Source of the DNA: Geomonas azotofigens
GTDB lineage: Bacteria; Desulfobacterota; Desulfuromonadia; Geobacterales; Geobacteraceae
Direction: 5' to 3'
Length of the DNA stretch: 64,000 nt
NCBI RefSeq assembly: GCF_018919395.1
Contig: NZ_JAHLME010000003.1
Span: 964,532-1,028,531, forward strand
The position numbers were made by a program, and so were the translations under genes. Below, piece by piece: positions 8,412 through 17,477 of the stretch. Position 1 is the first letter of the stretch; each line of letters begins with the position of its first letter. The notes beneath the pieces are model-generated. The model had not been told where the DNA came from and did not search any database. It was given only the letters and a program-made list of their open reading frames with translations.

Positions 8412-9893
8412 CTACTTGACCAGCGTCGGCGGGAGTATCTCGTGTTCCTTCTTGAACTGCAGCTTCTTGGTGCCGCGGTTGTTCTCGTATTTCGACAATT
8501 CCAGGTCGACCTTTTCCGGCACCCGCTCGCCCGCCTTGGCCAGCAACTGGCGCAGGTGCATGTCGGCGCCGGCGGCGTGGTTTGCCGCATCCTCGATGAC
8601 GCGCATCGCCTCGGCCGGGTTATGGAAGCCGGTGGAGTTCTCGGCCCCGAGGAAGATCAGGCGGTAAAAGGCCTGTTCGTAGTGCTCCCTTGCCATCCCG
8701 TACAGCTCCCTGTCGATCTGCTTGCCGGCGGCTGCGGCCTTGTTCGCCATCTCGAAAAGCTTGGCATCGCTGGCGACGGCATAACCGGTCTTCAGGTAGC
8801 GGTCGATGAAGCGGTCCTGGATGTCGATCACCTTCTGCCGCAACTGTGCCGGGGTCTCGCTGTGGCAGGCGGCGCAGGCCGACATGCTCCCCTTGAGCGG
8901 GCTCATGATCCTGTGATCGGTCAACTCCTCGTTGTTGGAGGTCATCATCGGCATATGACAGTCGGCGCAGGTAACCCCCGCCTGGTAGTGGGGGCTCTGG
9001 TTGGAGTAGAACTCGTACTCGGGATGCCGTATGAAGGCAAGCTTGAACCCTGTCACCGCCTGGGTCCATTCCAGGTTGGCAGGCGAACTCTTGATCTGCC
9101 TGATGATGTTCTCGATGGTGATATGCCCTTCGCTGCTCCCCGCCCACGGGAAGACGACGTCGGTGGAATGCATATCCTTGTCCTTGGGGATCATGTAGGT
9201 GACATGGCACTGGGCGCAGACGAACGTCCTTTTTTGGTCCGCCGTCAGCCTGGCTTCGTCAAGACCGATGACCTTGAGGGCCTTGCCCAGCGTGAAGCCG
9301 CGCGAGATCCTGAGCGTCATCCCACGGTTGTCGTGGCAATCGATGCAGGCGACGCCGAGGGTCTGGTTGGCCTTGGGGAGGCGCGCCAGCACCTCTTTGT
9401 AGGGAGTGGAGAAATAGGCCGGTCCCATCTCCCTGGCGAGTTTCGGCGCGTAGGGAGTCTTGCAGGTGAGGCAGGCGCCCCCGGCCTTGATCCGGCCCGG
9501 GTCGACCTCGAGCTGGTCCTGCACCATGTAGTAGTGCCCGCGCGGCTCGTTGTACTCAGCGCCGAACCCCCAGCCGTTGTACAGCAGCGCCAGGAAAGGG
9601 TACTCGTCCAGCTTGTCGCGCCGCTCCTCGCCAACGTCGTACCCCCTCTTGTACTTGCTGAGGCCGGCCGGCGTCGGTTCGCTGGTGAGTTTCCACTGCT
9701 GGTAATGGACCGGATACAGTTTGCCCCAACGCGCCGGATCAATGGCCGCATCGGCCGGGTCCAGCGCTGCTTCTGTCACCTGCTGGCCGGGTGGTACCTC
9801 GGCGGCACGGTGGCTGCAGCCGGCCCAGATTGGGGTGGCCGCCAACGTAGCAAGGACGGCGACAGTGCATCTCGTGGCGATCTTTACACCCAT
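8412..9893 (-). CDS. nrfA: pentaheme cytochrome c nitrite reductase (ammonia-forming)
   Basis: 493 residues, the usual NrfA length. The enzyme reduces nitrite to ammonium with six electrons outside the cytoplasmic membrane. Five heme sites are visible: the diagnostic lysine-ligated CLTCK (141-145), then CIDCH (183), CAQCH (226), CADCH (309) and CAACH (340). The active-site tyrosine is at the expected place (HVTY after the third heme), and GVTCADCHMP is typical. The N-terminal signal ends in WAGC, so Cys26 could be lipidated. No nrfH quinol dehydrogenase gene is adjacent, which is unusual. A GGGAGGAA ribosome site precedes ATG. Confidence 0.92.
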   Translation of the reverse strand: MGVKIATRCTVAVLATLAATPIWAGCSHRAAEVPPGQQVTEAALDPADAAIDPARWGKLYPVHYQQWKLTSEPTPAGLSKYKRGYDVGEERRDKLDEYPFLALLYNGWGFGAEYNEPRGHYYMVQDQLEVDPGRIKAGGACLTCKTPYAPKLAREMGPAYFSTPYKEVLARLPKANQTLGVACIDCHDNRGMTLRISRGFTLGKALKVIGLDEARLTADQKRTFVCAQCHVTYMIPKDKDMHSTDVVFPWAGSSEGHITIENIIRQIKSSPANLEWTQAVTGFKLAFIRHPEYEFYSNQSPHYQAGVTCADCHMPMMTSNNEELTDHRIMSPLKGSMSACAACHSETPAQLRQKVIDIQDRFIDRYLKTGYAVASDAKLFEMANKAAAAGKQIDRELYGMAREHYEQAFYRLIFLGAENSTGFHNPAEAMRVIEDAANHAAGADMHLRQLLAKAGERVPEKVDLELSKYENNRGTKKLQFKKEHEILPPTLVK

Positions 9894-10090
9894 CTTTAAT
9901 TCCTCCCTTTCATGGCGTTGGAACAGCGGCTCTGCAGGAAACCAAACGACATGAGTCTACCATCAAATTTTTCAATGGCTCAGCGCGGGCGGGATAAAGG
10001 CAAGAAAAAGGTCAAGAGTGGCGCAAACGGGAACAGACAGGAGTTGTCACAGGATTTTCGTGGATGGGGTGCGGTGACGGATGGGTAGAG

Positions 10091-10993
10091 TCAGCCGATG
10101 GTGAGCCGGTTCTTGCCGGCGGCCTTGCTCTGGTACATCAGGGCGTCGGCCCGTGCCAGCAACGTCTGCACGGTGTCCTTTTCGACGGCCATGGTGGCGC
10201 CGATGGAGATGGTGACCCTGAGGGCCTCACCTTCCACCAGCACGAAGGATTTTTCCACCAGGCGACGCAAACGCTGCCCCAGGTGTTTCAGGTTGGCGGC
10301 GGTCACGTTGCGGATGATGCCGACGAACTCCTCCCCTCCCCAGCGTCCGTAGAGGTCGAATGGGCGGGAGTTTGCGCTCAGGGTCCCGGCGACGAACTGC
10401 AGCACGCGGTCTCCGGTCTCGTGACCGTAACGGTCGTTGACGGCCTTGAAATCGTCCAGGTCCATGAAGAGGATCCCGAACGGGATTTCGTAACGGTTCA
10501 GCTCCTCGAGGCGGGACTCGAGCTCGCGGTCGAGGTAGCGGCGGTTGGCGAGTTGGGTGAGCCCATCCAGCAGGGCGAGCTTTTCCAGCTCGAGCAGCCG
10601 AACGTCGTTGTCGATCTGGCCGCTGTTGTCAGAGAACATCTCCACGCCGCCTATCACCTTGCCGTTGTCGTCGGTCAGCGGGATGACGCGCACCAGCACG
10701 GGAATCCGGTGCCCGTTCTTGTGGTGCAGAAACACCTGGGCGTCGTGCGGGTCTCCAGAATCGATAGTGGACGCCAGGGGACATTCGCTGCAGCAGAGGT
10801 TGAGGCCGACGTCGTCGACGTGGCACAGGATGTTGTCGGCGCAGGGCCTCCCGATCACCTCATCCGCACGGTACCCGGAGATCCTTTCAGCAGCATGGTT
10901 CCAGAACACGATCCTGCGGTCCAGGTCGACGATGTAGAGCCCGTCACGCAGGTCTTCTATGATCTTTTTATAGGAATCTTTGCTGAGATACAT
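10091..10993 (-). CDS. PAS-GGDEF diguanylate cyclase
   Basis: 300 residues from an ATG at 10993 with AAGGAG upstream; a longer start is possible but unsupported. A PAS domain (about 5-120) carries a cysteine cluster (Cys57, Cys67, Cys68, Cys71 in LCHVDDVGLNLCCSECPL) that could bind a metal or sense redox. The GGDEF domain follows, with active-site GGEEF at 219-223 and an RxxD inhibitory site (Arg210-Asp213) exactly five residues upstream. It should make c-di-GMP from two GTP and be feedback-inhibited. No membrane segment is seen, so it is cytoplasmic. It lies between nrfA and a Ppx/GppA gene on the same strand. Confidence 0.9.
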   Translation of the reverse strand: MYLSKDSYKKIIEDLRDGLYIVDLDRRIVFWNHAAERISGYRADEVIGRPCADNILCHVDDVGLNLCCSECPLASTIDSGDPHDAQVFLHHKNGHRIPVLVRVIPLTDDNGKVIGGVEMFSDNSGQIDNDVRLLELEKLALLDGLTQLANRRYLDRELESRLEELNRYEIPFGILFMDLDDFKAVNDRYGHETGDRVLQFVAGTLSANSRPFDLYGRWGGEEFVGIIRNVTAANLKHLGQRLRRLVEKSFVLVEGEALRVTISIGATMAVEKDTVQTLLARADALMYQSKAAGKNRLTIG

Positions 10994-11143
10994 CGACAAC
11001 AGGCTCCTTCGGCAGGAAAGGGAGGCCGACCGCTTCCCGAAGGATGGACGGAGGCAACCGGTCATTAAAAAGTTCTGGCTGAACGCTTAATGAGTATAGC
11101 GTCCAACACTGCTTTGTCAAAACAATAAAGGCTCGGGGAGCGC

Positions 11144-12046
11144 CTACACGCCGAGGATGAGCCCTTCCAGCAGTCCGGCGTCGCTCACCTTGAAGGTCTC
11201 GAAGCCGAATTCGCGCATCGTCGTGAGCACCACGAGGATCCCGGCGATGATGAGATCCTCGCGCCCCGGTTCCAGCCCCGGCACATCCAGGCGCTGGCAC
11301 GGAGTGAGCGGCAGCAGCCTTTGGAACATCGCCTCGACCTTGGCCAGCGGCAGGGTGTGGTTGTTCACCTTTTTGTAGTCGTAGTCGGTCATGCCGAGGT
11401 CGATGGCCGCCAGGGTCGTGGCCGTCCCGGCCGTCCCCACCAGGGTCGCCCCGCTGAAACGCTCGGCCAGTCCCTCCCCGGCCAGCTCGCTCCTGAAGGC
11501 GCGCAGCTCGCGCCGGATCTTGTCCTCCATCTCGGCGACCCCAACCTTCCCCTCGGTAAGGCGCACCACCCCTATCGGCAGACTGCGGGAGAAGAGCGGT
11601 TTTCGCTCCGCTGCCAGCGTGTACTCGGTGCTCCCTCCCCCTACGTCGAACACGGCCAGGTCCTCGTTGCTGTTGTCAAGGATGGAGGCCACCCCCCTCA
11701 GGGTCAGCATGGCTTCTTCGTTGCCGTCGATGATCTCAAGGGCGATGCCGGTCTCCTCGAGTACGCGCCGGCAGAACTCGGCGCCGTTTTTCGCGTCGCG
11801 AACCGCCGAGGTCGCCACCGCCCTCAGCCGCGCCACGCCGTGACTCGCCATGTCGGCGGCGAACTCCCTCAGCGCGGCCAGGGAGCGCTCCTGCGCCTCC
11901 TGAGACAGGCCGGCCTCGCGGGTGAAGCCGCCGCCGAGCCTGGTGATGATGCGCTTCAAGAGCAGTTGCTGATAAGGAGCTTGGGTGGCGATGAGAAGTC
12001 GTGCGGTGTTGGTGCCGAGATCGATGGCGGCTACCTTGTCGGTCAT
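11144..12046 (-). CDS. Ppx/GppA family exopolyphosphatase / pppGpp phosphohydrolase
   Basis: 300 residues from ATG 12046, which overlaps the stop of the upstream transporter gene as ATGA. It has the ASKHA ATPase-like fold: AAIDLGTNTARLLI near the N terminus and VFDVGGGSTEYTL for phosphate binding in the middle. The protein lacks the C-terminal HD-type domain of long Ppx enzymes and is a short two-lobe type. Such enzymes remove terminal phosphate from polyphosphate or pppGpp. Translational coupling to a phosphate transporter with a PhoU-like domain fits a role in phosphate or polyphosphate balance. Confidence 0.88.
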   Translation of the reverse strand: MTDKVAAIDLGTNTARLLIATQAPYQQLLLKRIITRLGGGFTREAGLSQEAQERSLAALREFAADMASHGVARLRAVATSAVRDAKNGAEFCRRVLEETGIALEIIDGNEEAMLTLRGVASILDNSNEDLAVFDVGGGSTEYTLAAERKPLFSRSLPIGVVRLTEGKVGVAEMEDKIRRELRAFRSELAGEGLAERFSGATLVGTAGTATTLAAIDLGMTDYDYKKVNNHTLPLAKVEAMFQRLLPLTPCQRLDVPGLEPGREDLIIAGILVVLTTMREFGFETFKVSDAGLLEGLILGV

Positions 12047-13713
12047 GGGTTGAGTCCTTTGCGCTGGGCGATGATGGAGAAGCAAAGCTGGGATATCTTG
12101 GAAAAACTGATGATGATGTCACCGTAGAGCAGCCCCGCGACGATGTTGCACTTGCCGCTTTTAAGACGGCGCAGATGGCTCGTCTGCAGTTCGCTCTCCA
12201 TCGAGGCGATTTCGAGCTTGAGATCGGTCACCTCGGGGACCGGCTCACCCTTCAAGGCGGTCTCGCACAGAGCGACCACCTCCCCCACCTTGGCGGCGAC
12301 ACGCTTCAACTCCTCCATGGCACTGGCGGAAAACCTGAGCCGCTCCTCCTTCTTGCGCATGAGATAGTTGAGGATGGCCTCTGCCTGGTCCCCCACCTGC
12401 TCGATCTCGTTCACCAGTTCCAGCATGGTCGGAATCTCGACGGCCCGCTCGAGCGAGAGCGTCTCCCGGGAGAGCGCCACCAGGAACTGGGACATGTCGC
12501 GGTGCAGCACGTCCAAAACGACCTCCTTGTCGCGCACGGCCGCGGCGACCTTGGGGTTGAAGCCGTCGAACTGCGACACCAGTTCCGTGTACATCGCCGC
12601 CGCGATGCCGCCCATCCGGGAGAGTTCGTTCCACGCCTGCACCAGCGCGATGGTGGGGGTCTTGATGACGCGCAGATCGATAAAACGCGGACGCGGTTCG
12701 CTCTCGGAGCGCCTGGTGGGGAGCAGCGTCTCGGCGGAACGGGCGAAAAAGCCAATGGTCGGGAGGAAGATGAACAGCGACGCCACCGTGAAGACGGTAT
12801 GTGCGTTGGCCAGGTGCCGGGCGATATGGGGGCGCAGGGCCTGCACCACCGCTTCCGGCGGCGCTCCGCGGTGCAGCAGGGACACGTCCCCGGGTGAGAC
12901 CAGCGCCACGACCTTCAGGAACAAGGGGAAGAAGACCAGGGCCAGGGATATGGCCACCAGGCTGATGCCGAGATAGATCACCACGGCGCGCTTCGCGGTC
13001 TGGCTGCCGCCGATGGAGGCGATCAGCGGTATCAGGGCCGCCCCGGCCACCTCGCCGATCACCATGGCGATCGCGGCGTCATAGGACAAGACCCCCGCCG
13101 AGGCGAGCGCGATAACGATACCCAGGGTGGCGCTGCCGGACTGAACCAGGAACGTGAGCAGCGCGCCGAGGAGGACCGCGACCAGGCGCAGCGAGGGAAT
13201 CCCCTGGTGCAGCCCGGCGATGATGGCGCTTTCGCTTAAGGGAAGGCAGGCCCCTTCCAGGATGGAGAGGCCGAAAAAGACCAGGCCGATACCCAGCAGC
13301 ATGCCGCCGGCCTCGGAGAGCTTGCGGCTGCGGGAGAAGAAGTTGAGGAACACGCCGATGGTGATGGCGGGGAGCGCCACGGCGGAAACGCGGAACGCGA
13401 TGAACTGTATGGCGAGGGTGGTGCCGATGCCGGTACCGAGCAGCACGCCCAGCGCCTGGTACAGGGAGAGGAGCCCCGCGTTGACGAAGCCGACGACGAG
13501 GACCGAGGCCGCGGAGCCGGACTGCAGGATCGAGGCGAGACAGCTGCCGATCAGGGGGGCGGTAAGACGGTTGCCGGTGGACTTCTCCAGCACGCGGCGC
13601 AGGCGCTCACCGGTGACCTTCTGCAGCCCCTCCGACATGGTGCGCATGCCGAGTATGAAGAGCGCCAGGCCGCCGAGAGCCTCGACGATGTATGACCAAG
13701 AGGTGGGAAACAT
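12043..13713 (-). CDS. Na+/phosphate cotransporter with C-terminal PhoU-like domain
   Basis: 556 residues. The N-terminal half (to about 330) is a PNaS/NptA-type transporter with the duplicated QSGSAA and QSGSAT motifs and about eight hydrophobic segments. The C-terminal part (about 350-540) is helical and PhoU-like, with patterned acidic residues (LVNEIEQVGDQAEAI). It should import phosphate with sodium or regulate phosphate flux at the inner membrane. Its stop codon overlaps the start of the Ppx/GppA phosphatase gene, so the pair is one unit. Confidence 0.9.
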   Translation of the reverse strand: MFPTSWSYIVEALGGLALFILGMRTMSEGLQKVTGERLRRVLEKSTGNRLTAPLIGSCLASILQSGSAASVLVVGFVNAGLLSLYQALGVLLGTGIGTTLAIQFIAFRVSAVALPAITIGVFLNFFSRSRKLSEAGGMLLGIGLVFFGLSILEGACLPLSESAIIAGLHQGIPSLRLVAVLLGALLTFLVQSGSATLGIVIALASAGVLSYDAAIAMVIGEVAGAALIPLIASIGGSQTAKRAVVIYLGISLVAISLALVFFPLFLKVVALVSPGDVSLLHRGAPPEAVVQALRPHIARHLANAHTVFTVASLFIFLPTIGFFARSAETLLPTRRSESEPRPRFIDLRVIKTPTIALVQAWNELSRMGGIAAAMYTELVSQFDGFNPKVAAAVRDKEVVLDVLHRDMSQFLVALSRETLSLERAVEIPTMLELVNEIEQVGDQAEAILNYLMRKKEERLRFSASAMEELKRVAAKVGEVVALCETALKGEPVPEVTDLKLEIASMESELQTSHLRRLKSGKCNIVAGLLYGDIIISFSKISQLCFSIIAQRKGLNP

Positions 13714-13764
13714 GGTAAGGCCAGTCCAGCAAGGTTAAGGCTGATGATGCTTCGAGAATAATGG

Positions 13765-13795
13765 GCGCCCGTCGGCCATGGCGGCCGGCGGGCGC
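13765..13795 (-). terminator. strong hairpin between the HU gene and the transporter gene
   Basis: GCGCCCG and CGGCC pair with GGCCG and CGGGCGC with single mismatches, giving a stem of about 12 bp. The minus-strand 3' flank is CCATTATTCT, not a clean T run, so it is a possible but imperfect terminator of the HU transcript. Confidence 0.45.
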
Positions 13796-13845
13796 AGTAG
13801 TGGTGTCGAGATCCGTTACTCCCGTGACGGTAAGGGCGGAAAGGG

Positions 13846-14121
13846 TTAGCCGGAGACCTTCTCCTTCAGCTCCTTACCGACCTTGAAGAAGGGCAGCTTC
13901 TTCGCCTTGACGGAGATGGACTCGCCCGTCTTGGGGTTTCTGCCGGTATAGGCGTCGTATTCCTTGACCACGAAGCTGCCGAACCCCCTGATCTCGATCC
14001 GGTCACCGGAAAGCAGGGCCTCGGTCATCGAGGCGAACACGGCGTTGACGACTTCCTCGGCCTTCTTGAAGGAGAGGGTCTTTTTAGCTGCGAGAGATTC
14101 AATGAGTTCTGATTTGTTCAT
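13846..14121 (-). CDS. HU/IHF-family DNA-binding protein (IHF beta-like)
   Basis: 91 residues from ATG 14121, preceded by GGAGGTGG; longer in-frame starts lack a ribosome site. The fold signature GFGSFVVKEYDAYTGRNPKTGE with the DNA-intercalating proline in RNPKTG is complete. DAYTGRNPKTGE resembles IHF beta more than HU. These proteins bend DNA as dimers, and IHF is the usual partner of sigma-54 activators, which is relevant to the -24/-12 promoters in this window. It follows the TPR gene by about 25 bases. Confidence 0.93.
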   Translation of the reverse strand: MNKSELIESLAAKKTLSFKKAEEVVNAVFASMTEALLSGDRIEIRGFGSFVVKEYDAYTGRNPKTGESISVKAKKLPFFKVGKELKEKVSG

Positions 14122-14147
14122 TGTCCACCTCCGAAAAACAGCTTCTT

Positions 14148-15194
14148 TTAACAACATCCCTTTAGATATTTCTTGGACAGATACTTCACGTCGTCGCTGC
14201 GCCCCTGGCGGTTCAGGATCGGGATGAGCCGCTCGGCGGCCGCCTTGGCAACGCCGGGGTGTTCCAACGACTTGGTCCACAACTCAACAGCCCGATCGAT
14301 ATCGCCTATCGTCTCGTGCAGCTCGCCCAGCATGAATTGGGCCTGGTCAGGGAGAATGTCCAGTTCCAGCATTTTCTGCACGGTGGCTATCGCCTGCGGG
14401 TAGCGCCCGCCGCCGGCAAACAAATGAACGAGTGCTATGTAGACGGCTGCGTTTTGCGGATTCAGCGCCAGTGCTCGATTCAGGAGCGCCTCGCTCTCAT
14501 GAATTTGCCCCGCACGGAACATTATAAGTGCCACTTCGTATAATACAATGTCATTTTCACCAGATAACAACATTTCTTGCAAAATCGGGAAGGCGTCGCG
14601 GTCGTTGCCGTCATGAATCATGAGGTACGCCTTGGCGAACTGGGGGCCGAGGGTGGCGTAGCGGGCGGGAAGATCGCCGGGGAGCGGCTGCACCATGAGG
14701 AAGAACTGGTCCTCCTCGGAGAGGCTCATCTCCATCGGCGCGGGCTCCTCGTGGTGGTGGTCGCCGTGCCCCTTGCAGGTGGTGCAGGAACCGCCGCTGT
14801 GCGGCTTGTAGTTCCCCCCTCCCGCCGGTGCGGCTGCCGGCTTGACCGCGGCCTCGGGAGCTTCGAGTTTGGCGGCTTCGGCACGGGCGCGCGCCTTGAG
14901 GGAAGGGTCGGCGGCGAGGTCGGCGGCGAGGCAGAAATGGTCGTGGGCTTTCTGGGCCTCGCCGGCGCGCAGGGCGTGCTCACCTTCCTGCAGGTTCAAC
15001 TCGCCCAGTTGGTCGCAGGCCTGGTCGAGCCCCTGGCGGATGGCGGCTGCTTCGTGCGAGGCTTCCGCCGGGCAGAGCTTCAGCGCCTCCTGGAAATCGA
15101 CGCGAGCGTCCGAGTAACGCTCAGCGGCGAGGTGCTTGGCACCCTGGTTCTGGTAGTGACGAAAATCCTTCTTGCCGAACAGTCCGAAAAACAT
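14148..15194 (-). CDS. TPR-repeat protein with a CxxC motif
   Basis: 348 residues, cytoplasmic by appearance. N-terminal TPR helices (about 8-110, YQNQGAKHLAAERYSDARVDFQEAL) are followed by a glycine and histidine-rich linker with SCTTCKGHGDHHHEE, then a second set of TPR-like repeats (about 175-340). The protein ends in KGCC. The CxxC plus histidine segment could bind metal. No enzyme domain is seen and I cannot name the family. It lies between the RNA methyltransferase and HU genes with short gaps (25-28 bases), consistent with one transcript. GGAGG precedes ATG. Confidence 0.72.
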   Translation of the reverse strand: MFFGLFGKKDFRHYQNQGAKHLAAERYSDARVDFQEALKLCPAEASHEAAAIRQGLDQACDQLGELNLQEGEHALRAGEAQKAHDHFCLAADLAADPSLKARARAEAAKLEAPEAAVKPAAAPAGGGNYKPHSGGSCTTCKGHGDHHHEEPAPMEMSLSEEDQFFLMVQPLPGDLPARYATLGPQFAKAYLMIHDGNDRDAFPILQEMLLSGENDIVLYEVALIMFRAGQIHESEALLNRALALNPQNAAVYIALVHLFAGGGRYPQAIATVQKMLELDILPDQAQFMLGELHETIGDIDRAVELWTKSLEHPGVAKAAAERLIPILNRQGRSDDVKYLSKKYLKGCC

Positions 15195-15219
15195 GCAGCC
15201 TCCGATAGGTGGATTGAAT

Positions 15220-16533
15220 TCATATACGCACGAGCTCGGTGACGCTCTCGAGGTGGTAGGTCTGGGGGAACATGTCCACCGGTTTCGAGCGGGTCACCTG
15301 GTAGCCGTTACCGCAAAGTGAAGCGAGATCGCGGGCCAAGGTAGCCGGATCACAGGAAACATAGATGATCTTTTGCGGGGCCAGGCCGGCCAGTTCGGCG
15401 GCGGCCTCGGCGCCTCCGCGCGGAGGGTCGAGCACCACGAGGTCGAACCGCTCCTTCCGCTTGACCAGCCGCCTGACGGCCTGGGCCGCGTCGCTCACCT
15501 GGAAGTTGGCGTTTTCGATGCCGTTCGCCTCGGCGTTGGCGACCGCGTCGGCGATGGATGGCGCGTACCCCTCAATGCCGAGCACCTGCGCCGCGTTGAG
15601 CGCCAGCGGCAGGGAAAGGTTGCCGTTGCCGCAGTAGAGGTCAAGCACCCGCTCCTTCCCGGTGAGCCCGGCCCACGCGCAGGCGGTGCGGATCAGTTCC
15701 AGGTTCTGGCGATAGTTCACCTGGGAAAAGCCCCCCTTGCCGAACCGAAGCTCCAGCTCCCTCGAATCCGGCGCGATATCGGCGGGCACATGGTAGCTCA
15801 ACGCCTCGATGCCGAATGCCTTCTCCAGTTCCCCTTTGCGCCCGACAGAAACGAAGGCGCCGGCGACCGAGGGAAGCTCGGCGCGGGCCCGGGCCAGGCG
15901 CTCGACCAACGCGTCCCCGCCTCCCCTGCTGTGCACGATGGCAATCCCCTCCCCGCTGTCGCCGACGGAGAGGTCGACCTGGTGGATCCATTCAAGCTGC
16001 GGCAACGTCGGCAGTAACGCCCGGAATTCCGCGGCCATACGGTTCAACGGCGGTTGCGCGAGCGGACAACCGGCGCCGAAATCAACGACGTCATGGGAGC
16101 CGGTGCGGAAAAAGCCCAGTTGCACCCGGCCCGCCCGCACCGTGACCTTCACCTGCACCCGGGAGCGGTAACCGTAGTCGTCAGGCGACGCAGCGACCGG
16201 CATCACCTTGTCCCGGGGCACCTTGCCGATGCGCGCCAGGGTGTCGGTGAAAATGGTCCCCTTCTGCGTCAGCTGTTCGGGATACGGCAGGAACTGCCAC
16301 TGACAGCCGCCGCATTCGGTGAAGACCGGGCAGTCAGGCGCGATGCGCAACGGTGAAGGCTCGAGGAGTTCGACCAGCTCCCCTTCCAGAAAGGAGCTCT
16401 TCTCCTTCACCACGCGGATCCTGGCCAGGTCACCCGGGGCGGTGAAGGGGACGAAGCAGGCCTTCCCCTCCGCCCTGCCGAAACCGGCGCCGCCGTAACA
16501 GAGGCTCTCTATAGCGACGACAAGCTCAGCCAT
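15220..16533 (-). CDS. 23S rRNA (uracil-5-)-methyltransferase, RumA/RlmD family
   Basis: 437 residues. An N-terminal TRAM domain (about 1-60) is followed by a 4Fe-4S cysteine set (CPVFTECGGCQW plus a later Cys in GAGCPL) and a C-terminal class I methyltransferase domain with RVLDLYCGNGNLSLPLA. VVLDPPRGGAEAA and the catalytic IYVSCDPATLARDLA mark the m5U mechanism, in which the cysteine attacks C6. The target is probably U1939 or U747 of 23S rRNA; which one cannot be settled from sequence alone. The start overlaps the end of the upstream gene by 8 bases. Confidence 0.93.
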   Translation of the reverse strand: MAELVVAIESLCYGGAGFGRAEGKACFVPFTAPGDLARIRVVKEKSSFLEGELVELLEPSPLRIAPDCPVFTECGGCQWQFLPYPEQLTQKGTIFTDTLARIGKVPRDKVMPVAASPDDYGYRSRVQVKVTVRAGRVQLGFFRTGSHDVVDFGAGCPLAQPPLNRMAAEFRALLPTLPQLEWIHQVDLSVGDSGEGIAIVHSRGGGDALVERLARARAELPSVAGAFVSVGRKGELEKAFGIEALSYHVPADIAPDSRELELRFGKGGFSQVNYRQNLELIRTACAWAGLTGKERVLDLYCGNGNLSLPLALNAAQVLGIEGYAPSIADAVANAEANGIENANFQVSDAAQAVRRLVKRKERFDLVVLDPPRGGAEAAAELAGLAPQKIIYVSCDPATLARDLASLCGNGYQVTRSKPVDMFPQTYHLESVTELVRI

Positions 16534-16918
16534 TCATACCACGCGGGACGAAGGCGCTCCTGCGCCCACGGGCGCGGGTCAGTTCGGAAAGGACCAGTTT
16601 CCTGGGGAATGCCGGGGTGTTGAAATAGCCAAGGGAATGCGCGGCGAAATCGTCGATGACCCGTGCCACGGTCTGGTCCACGCAGAGCGTGGCCACCCCC
16701 TGGTGCTCGATGTCCTTCTTATAGGTCACACTGGCGCCGATCAGTTTCAGGGCCGCCTGGTGGGATTCCTCGTCGGGGAAAAGGTCCGGCGTAACCGGAA
16801 CTTCACAGCATATCTGGATGCGGACCTGGTGGTAATCGCCGAAGTAACGGCGCGTGGCATCGAAGAAGCGAACGGTGAGCCCGTTGGACAGGGGGATCTC
16901 CCTGATCAGTTTTTGCAT
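16526..16918 (-). CDS. conserved hypothetical protein (130 aa)
   Basis: I do not recognise a named domain. The protein starts MQKLIREIPLSNGLTVRFFDATRRYFGDYHQV and is soluble, without signal or membrane segment; the first part looks like beta strands, followed by helices and a basic arginine-rich tail (LTRARGRRSAF). It overlaps the start of the RumA/RlmD-type gene by 8 bases, so it is translationally coupled to it and may share a role in RNA metabolism. That link is inference only. Confidence 0.72.
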   Translation of the reverse strand: MQKLIREIPLSNGLTVRFFDATRRYFGDYHQVRIQICCEVPVTPDLFPDEESHQAALKLIGASVTYKKDIEHQGVATLCVDQTVARVIDDFAAHSLGYFNTPAFPRKLVLSELTRARGRRSAFVPRGMNG

Positions 16919-17098
16919 GTAAAGTCGGTGCTCCTTGGTAAAATCTGGTCATTTTTTTAGCATGTTATGGGAGTTCTGTAAATAGCGATGATATCGAAGA
17001 GAAAATGGCAGCCGCCGTGAAATGCAGCTTGCTTTTTGCAGGAAAAATTTGTAGACTCACAGATTGTTAAAAGATGCCACAAACTCCCAGGAGCAAAA

Positions 17099-17317
17099 AT
17101 GAGCAAGGAAGAAGCAATAGAAGTAGAAGGGACGGTCATCGAGCCGCTTCCCAACGCGATGTTCAAGGTCAAGCTGGAAAACGACCACATGGTGCTGGCG
17201 CACATATCCGGCAAGATGAGGAAGTTTTTCATCAAGATCCTGCCTGGCGACAAGGTGACCGTGGAGCTCTCTCCCTACGATCTCAGCCGCGGCCGCATCA
17301 CCTATCGCGCCAAATAG
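17099..17317 (+). CDS. infA: translation initiation factor IF-1
   Basis: 72 residues, the exact IF-1 length. The S1/OB-fold sequence ([41 protein letters not shown]) is diagnostic. IF-1 binds the 30S A site during initiation. The start ATG is chosen because CCAGGAG lies just upstream and the protein then begins [11 protein letters not shown] as in other bacteria. It stands at the head of a translation-related run with efp and epmA. Confidence 0.98.
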   Translation: MSKEEAIEVEGTVIEPLPNAMFKVKLENDHMVLAHISGKMRKFFIKILPGDKVTVELSPYDLSRGRITYRAK

Positions 17318-17477
17318 ACCCCTTCCCCGTACGTCACCCGGCGTCTGTCCCTGCCACCCTCAGCATCGCTGCAAGGCACATACGGATAACATAGGACCCA
17401 ATACCGGTTTAGCTGCGTGCTCCGCGCGCAGCACACTGAACCTTTATTCAATCCCACAGTAAGAAGAGGAAGAACCA

